The notes under the pieces: model-generated
What the model was told of the DNA's origin: nothing
Database searches by the model: none
What the model saw: the letters and a program-made list of their open reading frames with translations, nothing else
Program-made: the position numbers and the translations under genes
DNA from: Oculatella sp. LEGE 06141
Lineage (GTDB): Bacteria; Cyanobacteriota; Cyanobacteriia; Elainellales; Elainellaceae
Length of the DNA: 64,000 nt
Direction of reading: 5' to 3'
Assembly: GCF_015207605.1 (NCBI RefSeq)
Contig: NZ_JADEWO010000028.1
Span: 22,749-86,748 of the forward strand
Part shown: positions 34,828 to 43,680 of the stretch, piece by piece
Numbering within the stretch: position 1 is the first letter of the stretch
Layout of the letters: each line of letters begins with the position of its first letter

Positions 34828-37800
34828 ATGCCCGTACCATCCTACTTCACAACTTCTCCTGTTAACGGCGGCACCTCAATTGATATTGCCGTCCCTCCTG
34901 TTGGTGGTGTTATTTACGACTTCGTTGGTGTAAATGGTGCCCGCGTTACTGCCTATTACTCAGCGAAGGACTTACCCGCTTTCAGCACAGATAGCATCGT
35001 TGATGGTAGTGGTAACGGCACAAAACTTCTAACAAGTGCAACCCTTTCACCACGAGCCATTGCTGCGCTTGGCGGCGGCATTCAAGAAATGGCTGTGCGG
35101 ATCACAATTTCCGATGGTGATACCATTCCTGGACTACAAGACCACAATCGTGCTTTTCTCCAGTTTAATAGCGTCGGCAACGTAGTAGATTTAACCAACG
35201 TTCAAACCTATGTTCACGATGCATCAGGCAACGCCACCTCAAGTTCTCTACAAGTAGGATTTGGCAATAGTGTATTGGAAACAGGTTGGTGGTTGGTTCA
35301 GAATCCCACTGTATTAACCAACCTCTACAACTCCATTGTCAGCAGTAGTGGAAAAATTGACCTCCAGTGGCAAACGGTCAACTATACATCAAACAATGCT
35401 CTGGACTTTCAGAGTGGTCTCAGTCCATCTATCATCAACTATCCATCCGTTGATCCAGACATCCCTCTCACTATCAATTTAGCAACAAGCAGCGATACAG
35501 GGGGCTCTGATGCTGATAACATCACTTCAGTGACGACTCCAGTACTAGATGGGAAAGCCGCTCCTAACGAAAAATTGGAGATTTACTCTGGAACGACTCT
35601 GCTCGGCACCACAACATCAGACTCCTCTGGTGACTGGAGTTTGACAGTTCCTACTGCGTTTGCACCAGATGGTGTTTACAATCTCACAGTTAAAGCACTT
35701 GATGGCTCTGGTAATGTTGTTGACACCTCAAGTGCTTTAACTCTAACCATCGATACTATCGCCAACACCTCTCTTCCTGATTTAGCAGACAGCAGTGATC
35801 TTGGTTCTTCTAACTCAGACAATATTACTAGTGATACGACCCCCACATTCACTGGAACGGCTGAAGCAAACAGCACAGTCGAAATCTTTAATGGAGATGT
35901 CTCGTTAGGCACCGCTACAGCCAATGGGTCTGGTGTCTGGACGTTCACCCCTTCCAGCCCTCTCGCTTTAGGGTCTTACAGCATTAAGACGGTTGTAACA
36001 GACGTTGCTGGAAATGTTAGTGCTGCCTCCGAGCCACTCAACGTTGTGATCAACACTACAGGCGATGCGCTTTTAGTCACAGTTACCTCCATTAACAGTT
36101 CTGACAATACACCAGCGATCGCAGGCACTATTTCTGACCCCAGCGCCACGGTGAAGGTAACGGTTGATGGTACCACCTATGACGCGATCAACAATGGAGA
36201 TGGCACATGGCGATTACCAAACGGCACGATTACCACGGCGCTACCAAACGGCACCTACGATGTGGCAGTAACCGCCACCGCTGGCAATGAATCAGCAACC
36301 GATGCCACAACCGATGAGTTGATTATCAATGCTGTCACTCCGCCTAGCTTGAGTCTGTCTAGTACTCCAGCCGCGACCAATGGCAGTGTCCCCCGCATCG
36401 TGGATGCAAACCTCAACATCACAGGTGGAACTTTAGATGGCGCTAGAGTTTCAGTAGGTACTAATTTCAACGCCAATGAAGATCGGTTAGGTATTGCAGG
36501 ACAAACGGGTACCAGCGGAGCTGTCACAGTAGGCAATGAAACAGTCAACTGGAGCTACAACACCGCTAACGGCGTGATGACCTTCACGGGTGCGGCCTCC
36601 TCGGCCACCTATCAGGAAGCATTGCGTCAGGTCACCTACTACAGCAACGGCACCCCTTCAGGCAACTCTCGCGACATCCAGTTCTCGTTGGGTTCAACCC
36701 TGGCTAATCCTGACAATGGTCACTTCTATGAGTTTGTTACTGCAAATGGCATTAGCTGGACAAATGCTAAGGTCGCGGCTGAAGGCAAAACTTACTTTGG
36801 GCTTCAAGGTTACCTGACGACCGTCACCTCTGCTGACGAGAATGCGTTTATTGCTAGCAAGCTTCAGGGACAGGGTTGGATGGGAGCCAGCGATGCCGCT
36901 ACCGAAGGCGATTGGCGTTGGCAAACCGGCCCAGAAGCCGGACAGCCGTTTTGGCTCGGGAATGGAACAACGGGTAATGTTGTTGGCGCTTCGTACCAAA
37001 ACTGGGCGGAAGCGGAACCCAACAATGCGGGGAATGAGGATTACGCGCATTTCCTGGCAAATGGCGAATGGAATGACTATCCTCTTAGCCTCAGCAATAT
37101 CCAGGGTTATGTTGTTGAATATGGTGGAATGCCAGGTGATCCAACCCTGCAACTTACTGGCAGCGTCACGATCGCCATCGACACAACGGCTCCGTCAGCT
37201 CCGGCTGTTGCTCCTGACCTGGATGCGGCTAGCGACACTGGCTCCTCTAACACAGACAACATCACCAATGTCACAACACCTAAATTTATTGGCGCACCCG
37301 GCAGCGGCACTGCTAACGATACCGTAACCCTCTATGCTGATGGCGTTGCTGTTGGTACAGGCACAGTGGCCGCTGACGGCTCCTGGTCAGTCACTACTTC
37401 TACCCTGAGTGCCGGGAAGCGGGCGATCGCTGCTACCTTTACTGACCCAGCAGGCAACGAAAGCACCAAATCATCTGAACTGCTGGTCGAGATTGTGACG
37501 AGCGTGCCTACCGTTCCGTCTACTCCTCCCGCGCTATCGGATAGTAGCAATACTGGTGTAGTTAAACAGAACAACCTGACCAACAATGCTACACCGACCC
37601 TGGGCGGCACAGGCGATCCGGGCAGCACCTTTGAGGTCTTTGTTGGCAATACATCATTAGGCAAGGCGACCGTTGATTCTCAAGGCAAATGGGAGTTCAA
37701 GGTACCAACAACTCTGGCTGATGGCACCTATGACGTAATGATTAAAGCGATCGATGCGGCTGGTAATGTCAGCGCGGCGTCCCCAGCAACTCCGCTTGTA

Positions 37801-38787
37801 ATCGATACCAAACCTGCCACTGTCAAAATTCTTGACTATGGTGCAACGGTACGCGACAGCAGCATCAACGCGATCAGCTTCCAATTCAGTGAAGCGGTAA
37901 ACAAGCTGGATCTATCAGACCTGGTACTCACCCTCAAAGGGCAACCTGTATTCCTTCAAGGTGCGACCCTCACCAGCACAGACAACCAAACCTGGACACT
38001 GTCCAATATCCCGGGCATGACTACCAGCAGTGGGGAGTACCAAATTAGCGTGAAGCCAGGGGATGTAACTGACCTGGCTGGCAACCTCCTGACCGTTGGA
38101 GACAGCAACACCTGGCTAACTGGCTACACCGCCGATGCACTGTCCCCGATCAAATTGGGCGACGGTAAGCGGGGCAATGCGATGATGGGCAGCAATGCCA
38201 ACAACGACATGCGCGGTGGGGTCAATAAGGATCGGCTCAAGGGCTTAGGAGGTGACGATCGCCTCTTTGGTATGGGTGGTAGCGACAAAATCAGCGGCGG
38301 TGCTGGTAAAGACTATATCCGTGGTGGTGCTGGCCGCGATCGGATCACGGGTGGAAGTGGTAACGATCGCCTCTTCGGCAACGGCAAACACGATCGCCTG
38401 TTGGGTGGTGGTGGCAAAGACCGTCTGCTTGGCGGCAATGGTGACGATGTCCTCGTTGGTGGAGCCGGGAACGATACTCTGGTTGGCGGCAAGGGCAAAG
38501 ATACATTTGTCTTCAATAGCTTGAAGGATGGAGTCGATCGCATCCGCAAGTTTGAAAGTGCCGATGACTTGATTGACCTGCGCTCTATCTTCAAAGCACC
38601 TCAGTTTAGCGCTGACAACCGCTTTGCTCAGTTCAAACAATATATTCAACTGGAGCAAGTTGGCTCTAGCACTCAGGTGAAAATCGATAGTGATGGCAAC
38701 GGTAGTGGCACAACCTTCACGACCCTGATGACGTTACAGAATGTGTCTGTAGACAACGTTAGTTCTACCAACTTTATCCTTGGATAA
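34828..38787 (+). CDS. Large RTX adhesin: Ig-like repeats, C-type lectin, calcium repeats
   Basis: This is a 1319-residue secreted-type protein with no Sec signal. In order: an N-terminal domain (about 1-205), three bacterial Ig-like repeats (about 212-500; marks TSSDTGGSDADNITSVTTP, DSSDLGSSNSDNITSDTTP, GNVSAAS), a cadherin-like strand region (about 503-628), a C-type lectin domain (about 629-766; FYEFVTANGISWTNAKVAA, GYLTTVTSADENAFI, QNWAEAEPNNAGNEDYAHF), two more Ig-like repeats (about 790-985), a beta domain (about 990-1095), RTX repeats (about 1126-1226; GGDDRLFGMGGSDKISGG type) and a C-terminal type I secretion domain (about 1227-1319; FVFNSLKDGVDRIRKF...DLIDLRSIF). It is probably a calcium-dependent cell-surface adhesin. 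A type I exporter set lies at 57.4-63 kb. Confidence 0.9.
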   Translation: MPVPSYFTTSPVNGGTSIDIAVPPVGGVIYDFVGVNGARVTAYYSAKDLPAFSTDSIVDGSGNGTKLLTSATLSPRAIAALGGGIQEMAVRITISDGDTIPGLQDHNRAFLQFNSVGNVVDLTNVQTYVHDASGNATSSSLQVGFGNSVLETGWWLVQNPTVLTNLYNSIVSSSGKIDLQWQTVNYTSNNALDFQSGLSPSIINYPSVDPDIPLTINLATSSDTGGSDADNITSVTTPVLDGKAAPNEKLEIYSGTTLLGTTTSDSSGDWSLTVPTAFAPDGVYNLTVKALDGSGNVVDTSSALTLTIDTIANTSLPDLADSSDLGSSNSDNITSDTTPTFTGTAEANSTVEIFNGDVSLGTATANGSGVWTFTPSSPLALGSYSIKTVVTDVAGNVSAASEPLNVVINTTGDALLVTVTSINSSDNTPAIAGTISDPSATVKVTVDGTTYDAINNGDGTWRLPNGTITTALPNGTYDVAVTATAGNESATDATTDELIINAVTPPSLSLSSTPAATNGSVPRIVDANLNITGGTLDGARVSVGTNFNANEDRLGIAGQTGTSGAVTVGNETVNWSYNTANGVMTFTGAASSATYQEALRQVTYYSNGTPSGNSRDIQFSLGSTLANPDNGHFYEFVTANGISWTNAKVAAEGKTYFGLQGYLTTVTSADENAFIASKLQGQGWMGASDAATEGDWRWQTGPEAGQPFWLGNGTTGNVVGASYQNWAEAEPNNAGNEDYAHFLANGEWNDYPLSLSNIQGYVVEYGGMPGDPTLQLTGSVTIAIDTTAPSAPAVAPDLDAASDTGSSNTDNITNVTTPKFIGAPGSGTANDTVTLYADGVAVGTGTVAADGSWSVTTSTLSAGKRAIAATFTDPAGNESTKSSELLVEIVTSVPTVPSTPPALSDSSNTGVVKQNNLTNNATPTLGGTGDPGSTFEVFVGNTSLGKATVDSQGKWEFKVPTTLADGTYDVMIKAIDAAGNVSAASPATPLVIDTKPATVKILDYGATVRDSSINAISFQFSEAVNKLDLSDLVLTLKGQPVFLQGATLTSTDNQTWTLSNIPGMTTSSGEYQISVKPGDVTDLAGNLLTVGDSNTWLTGYTADALSPIKLGDGKRGNAMMGSNANNDMRGGVNKDRLKGLGGDDRLFGMGGSDKISGGAGKDYIRGGAGRDRITGGSGNDRLFGNGKHDRLLGGGGKDRLLGGNGDDVLVGGAGNDTLVGGKGKDTFVFNSLKDGVDRIRKFESADDLIDLRSIFKAPQFSADNRFAQFKQYIQLEQVGSSTQVKIDSDGNGSGTTFTTLMTLQNVSVDNVSSTNFILG

Positions 38788-38819
38788 ATCATTAGCTGCC
38801 CCGTAGTTGCTAGTTAATT

Positions 38820-38853
38820 AAGACCTCAGAGGCGAAGCTTCTGGGGTCTTTTT
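38820..38853 (+). terminator. Intrinsic terminator of the RTX gene
   Basis: A 14-bp stem (38820-38833 with 38837-38850, two G-U pairs, 3-base loop) runs directly into a T-run (38849-38853) 33 bases after the RTX stop. Confidence 0.85.
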
Positions 38854-39045
38854 GATTGCATGAAGCACTGACTGGTAGCGCTGCACCACAACATCGCCAG
38901 CCGCGATCGTTCCATAAACTGGTTGAAGGGAGAGAAGACTTGCTAAGAGTGAAGGACTGGTCTGCTCTTGGCGAAACTGGGAAACGCTAAAACTGTGCTG
39001 ATTTGAGCGGTATAATACCTTTCCCTACCAAACGGCAGAGCATCT

Positions 39046-40773
39046 GTGAGCGCTAAATCAAATCCAACTCCGTCCGTCCGCTCTCTCCCACCGGGGTTGC
39101 TACGATTATTGTCTTATCAGCAACACTGGTTGCGGGGGGACGTGCTGGCAGGAGTGACCGTTGCTGCCTACTTGATTCCTCAATGTATGGCCTACGGGGA
39201 ACTGGCAGGGGTTGAACCAGTTGCAGGGCTGTGGGCTATTCTTCCACCCATGATCATTTACACGCTGTTAGGGTCATCTCCCCAGCTTTCCGTTGGCCCA
39301 GAGTCAACCACAGCCGTCATGACCGCAGCGGCGATCGCCCCCCTGTTAACGCCGAATGGCAGCAACTATTCCAGTCTTGCCGCCTTATTAGCGCTAACGG
39401 TGGGAGGAATTTGTGTGGTCGGGTATGTTGCTCGGCTTGGGTTTCTGGCTGACTTGCTCTCTAAACCAATCTTGGTTGGCTACATGGCCGGGGTCGCTCT
39501 AATTATGATTGCAGGGCAGTTGGGTAAGATCAGCGGTTTGTCCTTTGAAGCCGAAACGATATTGGGGGAAGTGCAAGAATTTTTGAGCCGTTTGCACCAG
39601 ATTCACTGGCCGACTTTTATTTTGGCGGCTTTGGTTTTGAGTTTTCTGTTTATCGTGCAGCGGCGATTTTCCACCGTTCCTGGCCCACTGATAGCAGTGC
39701 TGCTGGCCACGGCGGCAGTGGCTCTATTCAATCTTGATGAGAAAGGCATTGCCGTTGTTGGAGCAATTCCCGCAGGCTTGCCCTATCCTCAACTGCCGTC
39801 AGTGACACTGGACGATGCGCTTTCGCTGATTGCCTCTGCCATTGGAATTGCGATCGTCGGTTATTCTGACAACGCTTTAACAGCCCGAGCCTTCGCCGCT
39901 CGTAACGGCTACAAAATCGATGCCAATCAAGAGTTGTTGGCGTTGGGACTTTCTAATGTGGGGACTGGGCTGCTCCAGGGATTTCCGGTCAGTAGCAGCG
40001 GTAGCCGCACTGTAATTGGCGATTCCCTGGGCAGCAAAACGCAGGTGTTCTCACTCGTTGCCTTGGTAGTGGTGGTTACGGTGTTGCTGTTTTTGCGTCC
40101 GCTGTTGGCCTTGTTTCCCAATGCTGCGCTGGGGGCGATCGTCATCTTTGCCGCTACCAAATTGATCGAAGTGCCAGAGTTTATCAGGCTACAACAGTTC
40201 CGGCGGACTGAACTGGCATTGGCTCTAATTACAACCATCGGCGTTTTAGCAACGGATATTTTAGTCGGTGTTGCGGTTGCAGTTGGCCTGTCTGTAATCG
40301 ATCTGTTTGCTCGGGTTGCCCGCCCTCATGATGCTGTGCTTGGCGAAGTACCAGGATTACAGGGACTCCACGATATTCAAGATTGGCAGGGCGCAACTAC
40401 GATACCGGGTCTGGTCATTTATCGATATGATGCCCCACTCTGTTTTGCTAATGCCGAAAACTTTAAACAACGGGCGTTAGAAGCGATCGCCGCCGAAACA
40501 TCTTCCGTACAGTGGTTTGTGTTGAATACAGAAGCGATCGTTGAAATCGACATTACGGCAGTTGATATGTTGAGCGAGTTGCATCGAGAGTTAGCGTCCC
40601 AAAACATTACATTTGCAATGGCTCGGGTCAAGCAAGACCTCTATGCTCAACTCAAGCGATCGGGGCTTTTGATGACCATTGGCGTCGATCATGTCTATCC
40701 AACCTTACATACTGCGATCGCCCGTTTTGAAGCCGCCCACCCAGCGGGCAACCGCATGGAACGACCAGAATAG
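39046..40773 (+). CDS. SulP family anion transporter with STAS domain
   Basis: This is an SLC26/SulP inner-membrane transporter of 575 residues. About twelve to fourteen hydrophobic segments fill residues 30-430. The family mark is DVLAGVTVAAYLIPQCMAYGELAGVEPVAGLWA near the N-terminus, with PQLSVGPESTTAVMTA and GLLQGFPVSSSGSRT later. A cytoplasmic STAS domain occupies about 455-555 (VQWFVLNTEAIVEIDITAVDML). Sulfate, bicarbonate (BicA-like) or another anion may be carried; sequence alone cannot say. The start is GTG at 39046. It converges with cpcT, 30 bases away. Confidence 0.9.
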   Translation: MSAKSNPTPSVRSLPPGLLRLLSYQQHWLRGDVLAGVTVAAYLIPQCMAYGELAGVEPVAGLWAILPPMIIYTLLGSSPQLSVGPESTTAVMTAAAIAPLLTPNGSNYSSLAALLALTVGGICVVGYVARLGFLADLLSKPILVGYMAGVALIMIAGQLGKISGLSFEAETILGEVQEFLSRLHQIHWPTFILAALVLSFLFIVQRRFSTVPGPLIAVLLATAAVALFNLDEKGIAVVGAIPAGLPYPQLPSVTLDDALSLIASAIGIAIVGYSDNALTARAFAARNGYKIDANQELLALGLSNVGTGLLQGFPVSSSGSRTVIGDSLGSKTQVFSLVALVVVVTVLLFLRPLLALFPNAALGAIVIFAATKLIEVPEFIRLQQFRRTELALALITTIGVLATDILVGVAVAVGLSVIDLFARVARPHDAVLGEVPGLQGLHDIQDWQGATTIPGLVIYRYDAPLCFANAENFKQRALEAIAAETSSVQWFVLNTEAIVEIDITAVDMLSELHRELASQNITFAMARVKQDLYAQLKRSGLLMTIGVDHVYPTLHTAIARFEAAHPAGNRMERPE

Positions 40774-40803
40774 TTCTGGGAAAACAATCTATTTTTTGAG
40801 CGC

Positions 40804-41406
40804 TCAGCCAGTTGCAGGAAGCTCTGCGGCAAAATCGTGACGCTTACTAAAGTCGTAAGCTCCTATCAACGCTCCCCATAGCCCCTGCCCCGTCTCTGGA
40901 TCAACGCCTCGATCGTAGCTGAGAAAGCGATTCTGGCTCACTTCGAACCCCAGAACCACCTGCCGTGTTTTGCCCTCGTATTGAAAGTAGCACGTTGCGT
41001 CTGGGGCGGGTTGTGCCGTGAACCGATCTGACTGATGGGCGATCGTTAAAGCACATCCCGGTAGATACTCAAGGTCATCCATTGAGAGCGATCGCAGCTT
41101 CTCTGGATCGGCCCCTGCCCCGCTAAACTGACTGGGTGATTTAAACGCAAAATACTGCGCCTGAAGCGTTGACCAATCTTGCGTTTCCTTCAACAGAAGA
41201 ATCCGCTGGCGGTAAGGCTGGTTGAGGTAAAGCACATTTGCTTGCTCGGCAAATAGTGCCAAACTGCCCTCAACCGAGTGCGGAATGGGACGATGCCAAA
41301 GCCGCAAATGAACAAACCATGCTGGCTGATCCTGCGCCTGCACCTGGTTTTCAAATTCTCCGGCTAGCCACTGCGCCAGGGTTGTTAGCGTTTGAGAGTA
41401 AAGCAT
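40804..41406 (-). CDS. cpcT: CpcT/CpeT-type phycobiliprotein lyase
   Basis: This chromophore lyase attaches bilin to a cysteine of phycocyanin or phycoerythrin beta subunits. Its 200 residues form a calycin-type barrel. Family marks are LTTLAQWLAGEFENQVQAQDQPAWFVHLRLWHRP near the N-terminus, LFAEQANVLYLNQPYRQRILLL and CYFQYEGKTRQVVLGFEVS. CpcT adds phycocyanobilin to Cys-153 of CpcB in other cyanobacteria; whether this copy is CpcT or CpeT cannot be settled by eye. It follows a DHH phosphoesterase gene by 17 bases on the same strand, so they are co-transcribed. Confidence 0.92.
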   Translation of the reverse strand: MLYSQTLTTLAQWLAGEFENQVQAQDQPAWFVHLRLWHRPIPHSVEGSLALFAEQANVLYLNQPYRQRILLLKETQDWSTLQAQYFAFKSPSQFSGAGADPEKLRSLSMDDLEYLPGCALTIAHQSDRFTAQPAPDATCYFQYEGKTRQVVLGFEVSQNRFLSYDRGVDPETGQGLWGALIGAYDFSKRHDFAAELPATG

Positions 41407-41423
41407 TGGAGCCTACTACAGCA

Positions 41424-42701
41424 TTACACTGTGCGGATCATACCTTCTTCAGGATTCACTAGCCGCAGCAGCTTTTGCTTGACCTGCGAATCAAACACTT
41501 CCCACTTGATGCGGGTATATTCGGCGTTTTCGTTGAAGCCAGATAGGAAGCCAATGGGAATCTCAAACCCGCCTGCCATCGATCGCCCACCGCCAAAAAA
41601 GCGCCCCTGCGTGTCTTGCCCAAACGCTTCTTTAATGAACTCATCCGGGTCAAGGGTGATCTTGTTGGTACGGAGGGAGCCAACGACCACTTCTAGATCC
41701 TCGTCTTCATCATGCACAATGCCATAGACCACTGCCGTATGAACGTTCTCCTCGGTCACAAGAAAATCAGCCGCTTGTGGAATCGCGTCCCGGTCGTCAT
41801 ACCGCAAATAGCCCACTCCAGCGATCGAAAAGTTGTTCTGAATCGTACGATTTCGCAACGCACGCTCGATCACATCCATGACTCGGCGCGATCGCGATGC
41901 CTGCAACACCGCACTCAGCAGTTGCGCGTCGTAAAATCGACTGAGGAACCCAGCCGCCAAAAAGTCCTCTTCCTGAGCTTGCATGAGGCGATCGGTATCC
42001 GACCGCAGTCCGTGCATCAGGGCGGTAGCACATTTAATATGCTCACCGTTGCTGCTGTCTAGCTTCAACAATCCAGCTTGCAGATATTGGGTAAAAATCG
42101 TCGCCGTTGCCCGAGTTTGCGATCGAATATCCTCAAATTCTGCATTCAGCTCGCCCTGGGTTGTGTGGTGGTCAATCACCGCTGTCACCGGAATGCCAGC
42201 CTGCTGCACCAGCGGCAACAGTTGGGTAGTTGTTCCCTGGTTGTCAACGAAGACAGAACCTTGATACGGGGCAAAATCCTTGTCTTTGATCGCCTGTACA
42301 GGCCGTCGTTGAATCGGAATACCCGTCAACTTTACGAGCGCGATGTTTTCCTGGTGGCTCAATGCACCTGCATAGACAATATCGCAACGAATATCAAACT
42401 TTTCGGCAATGAGCTTGTAAGTCCAGGCGCTTGAGAGGGCATCTGGATCGGGGAAGTCTTGCAAAATGACAAGCTGGCGCTCACCCCGATGCTTTTCCAG
42501 TACCTCGCGCAGAGCCTCTGCTTTCTGCTCAGATAATCGTCGGCTCTGTGGAGTTAGCGAAACGGTATTCGATTTTGGATTAGAAAGCTCACCATCAAAT
42601 TCGCCGTCGTCCTCGGCGTTTACGTTCAAGCTAGAACTTTCTGCTATTGCTTTCGCCTTTGCGGGCAAACTGTCACGGGATTTGAGCGAGTTCGATTGCA
42701 T
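41424..42701 (-). CDS. DHH/DHHA1 phosphoesterase (NrnA/RecJ-like)
   Basis: This is a 425-residue DHH-superfamily phosphodiesterase of the NrnA or GdpP-like class, which cleave nano-RNA, pAp or cyclic dinucleotides. A disordered acidic N-terminal tail (about 1-50) precedes the DHH domain: DFPDPDALSSAW, DNQGTTTQ and DHHTTQGE. The DHHA1 domain is C-terminal, with GGGRSMAGGFEIP close to the family's GGGH/GGS binding motif. There is no membrane segment or GGDEF domain, so it is the soluble NrnA-like type. It is the first gene of a two-gene unit with cpcT. Confidence 0.9.
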   Translation of the reverse strand: MQSNSLKSRDSLPAKAKAIAESSSLNVNAEDDGEFDGELSNPKSNTVSLTPQSRRLSEQKAEALREVLEKHRGERQLVILQDFPDPDALSSAWTYKLIAEKFDIRCDIVYAGALSHQENIALVKLTGIPIQRRPVQAIKDKDFAPYQGSVFVDNQGTTTQLLPLVQQAGIPVTAVIDHHTTQGELNAEFEDIRSQTRATATIFTQYLQAGLLKLDSSNGEHIKCATALMHGLRSDTDRLMQAQEEDFLAAGFLSRFYDAQLLSAVLQASRSRRVMDVIERALRNRTIQNNFSIAGVGYLRYDDRDAIPQAADFLVTEENVHTAVVYGIVHDEDEDLEVVVGSLRTNKITLDPDEFIKEAFGQDTQGRFFGGGRSMAGGFEIPIGFLSGFNENAEYTRIKWEVFDSQVKQKLLRLVNPEEGMIRTV

Positions 42702-43029
42702 AAAGTCGCGGTTGTTAAAGGTTCTAGTAAACTGTTGCCGTCATATCCCATCAATACAGTGCCTGCGGGTCGATAGTTTCTGAGGGTGAGAGAAGGGACA
42801 CCCCTTGATCTTCGCAAAAAAATGTAGAAGCGACATTCCGTCTGCTAGAATCTATCTCCTGGACTATGCCTCCCGATTCCGGAAGGCTGAATATGCATGT
42901 GTTGAGATCTTGAAAATAGCAGTACTTTTACAGGGATTTCTGCATTCAACCACACGGGGTTAAACAACGATACCTTCTTTAGGAACGGGCGATGCTACCC
43001 AAATCGGATGAAAGCTAACGGTTCCATCT
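42702..43029. other. Intergenic region between HNH and DHH genes
   Basis: No gene is visible in 328 bases. Promoter elements of the minus-strand DHH gene should lie just above 42701. An HNH stop lies at the far end. Confidence 0.3.
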
Positions 43030-43527
43030 TCAGATCCCAATGACGTACTTTTGCCATTCTTGATGTAAGCCGCTTTTGATGTGCTTTGCCACTTCGAAGT
43101 AAAGACCGCTGTAGGGTTGATGGGGGGGATGGCGCAGCGTCATGTTGGCTTCTTTGGGGGTTCGATTTCCCTTCTTGACGTTGCAACGGACACAGGCGGT
43201 AACAATGTTCTCCCAGGAATCGCCACCACCGCGCGATCGCGGCACTACATGATCCAGCGTTAGTTCATCACCACTGTAGCTACAGTATTGACAGGAATGG
43301 CCGTCACGATGCAGTATGTTTCGGCGGGTCAGAGGAATTTCTTTGTAGGGAACCCGGACGTAGTGACGTAGCCGAATCACAGTTGGAAGGGGCAATTCAG
43401 CGTAGATCAGCTTGCCGTTGTGCTCAACCTGCTCTGCCTTTCCTTTAATCAACAAAACCACTGCTCGACGCCAGCTAGTAATGTTGAGCGGTTCGTAGGA
43501 AGCATTCAGCACCAGAACCTTGCCCAT
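43030..43527 (-). CDS. HNH endonuclease family protein
   Basis: This is a 165-residue HNH protein of the common cyanobacterial housekeeping type. The N-terminal domain MGKVLVLNASYEPLNITSWRRAVVLLIKGKAE is followed by the zinc/HNH motif CQYCSYSGDELTLDHVVPRSRGG.. W.NIV.ACVRCN..KG.R. The cysteines and the LDHV histidine are present, so nuclease activity is plausible. Such proteins are not part of restriction systems here. Single gene, with a short gap to the divergent GH-like gene. There is no clear intron or intein at this site. Confidence 0.93.
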   Translation of the reverse strand: MGKVLVLNASYEPLNITSWRRAVVLLIKGKAEQVEHNGKLIYAELPLPTVIRLRHYVRVPYKEIPLTRRNILHRDGHSCQYCSYSGDELTLDHVVPRSRGGGDSWENIVTACVRCNVKKGNRTPKEANMTLRHPPHQPYSGLYFEVAKHIKSGLHQEWQKYVIGI

Positions 43528-43680
43528 TGATGCTTTTCAAGAAGAAGAGTTTCATGGATTGTAACATATGTGGCACGGAATACGAAGACTTAGCGAGATC
43601 GGGGCAATGGAGTGGCAGGTGAAGGATTGGGCAAGCTATAACCGTTAGCCATGATGTTTTAGCCTACACAAGGATGTGAC

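Noticed and set aside
38206..38505. Tandem-like GGTGGT repeats as a separate non-coding repeat
   Set aside because: They encode the in-frame RTX calcium repeats of the large protein.
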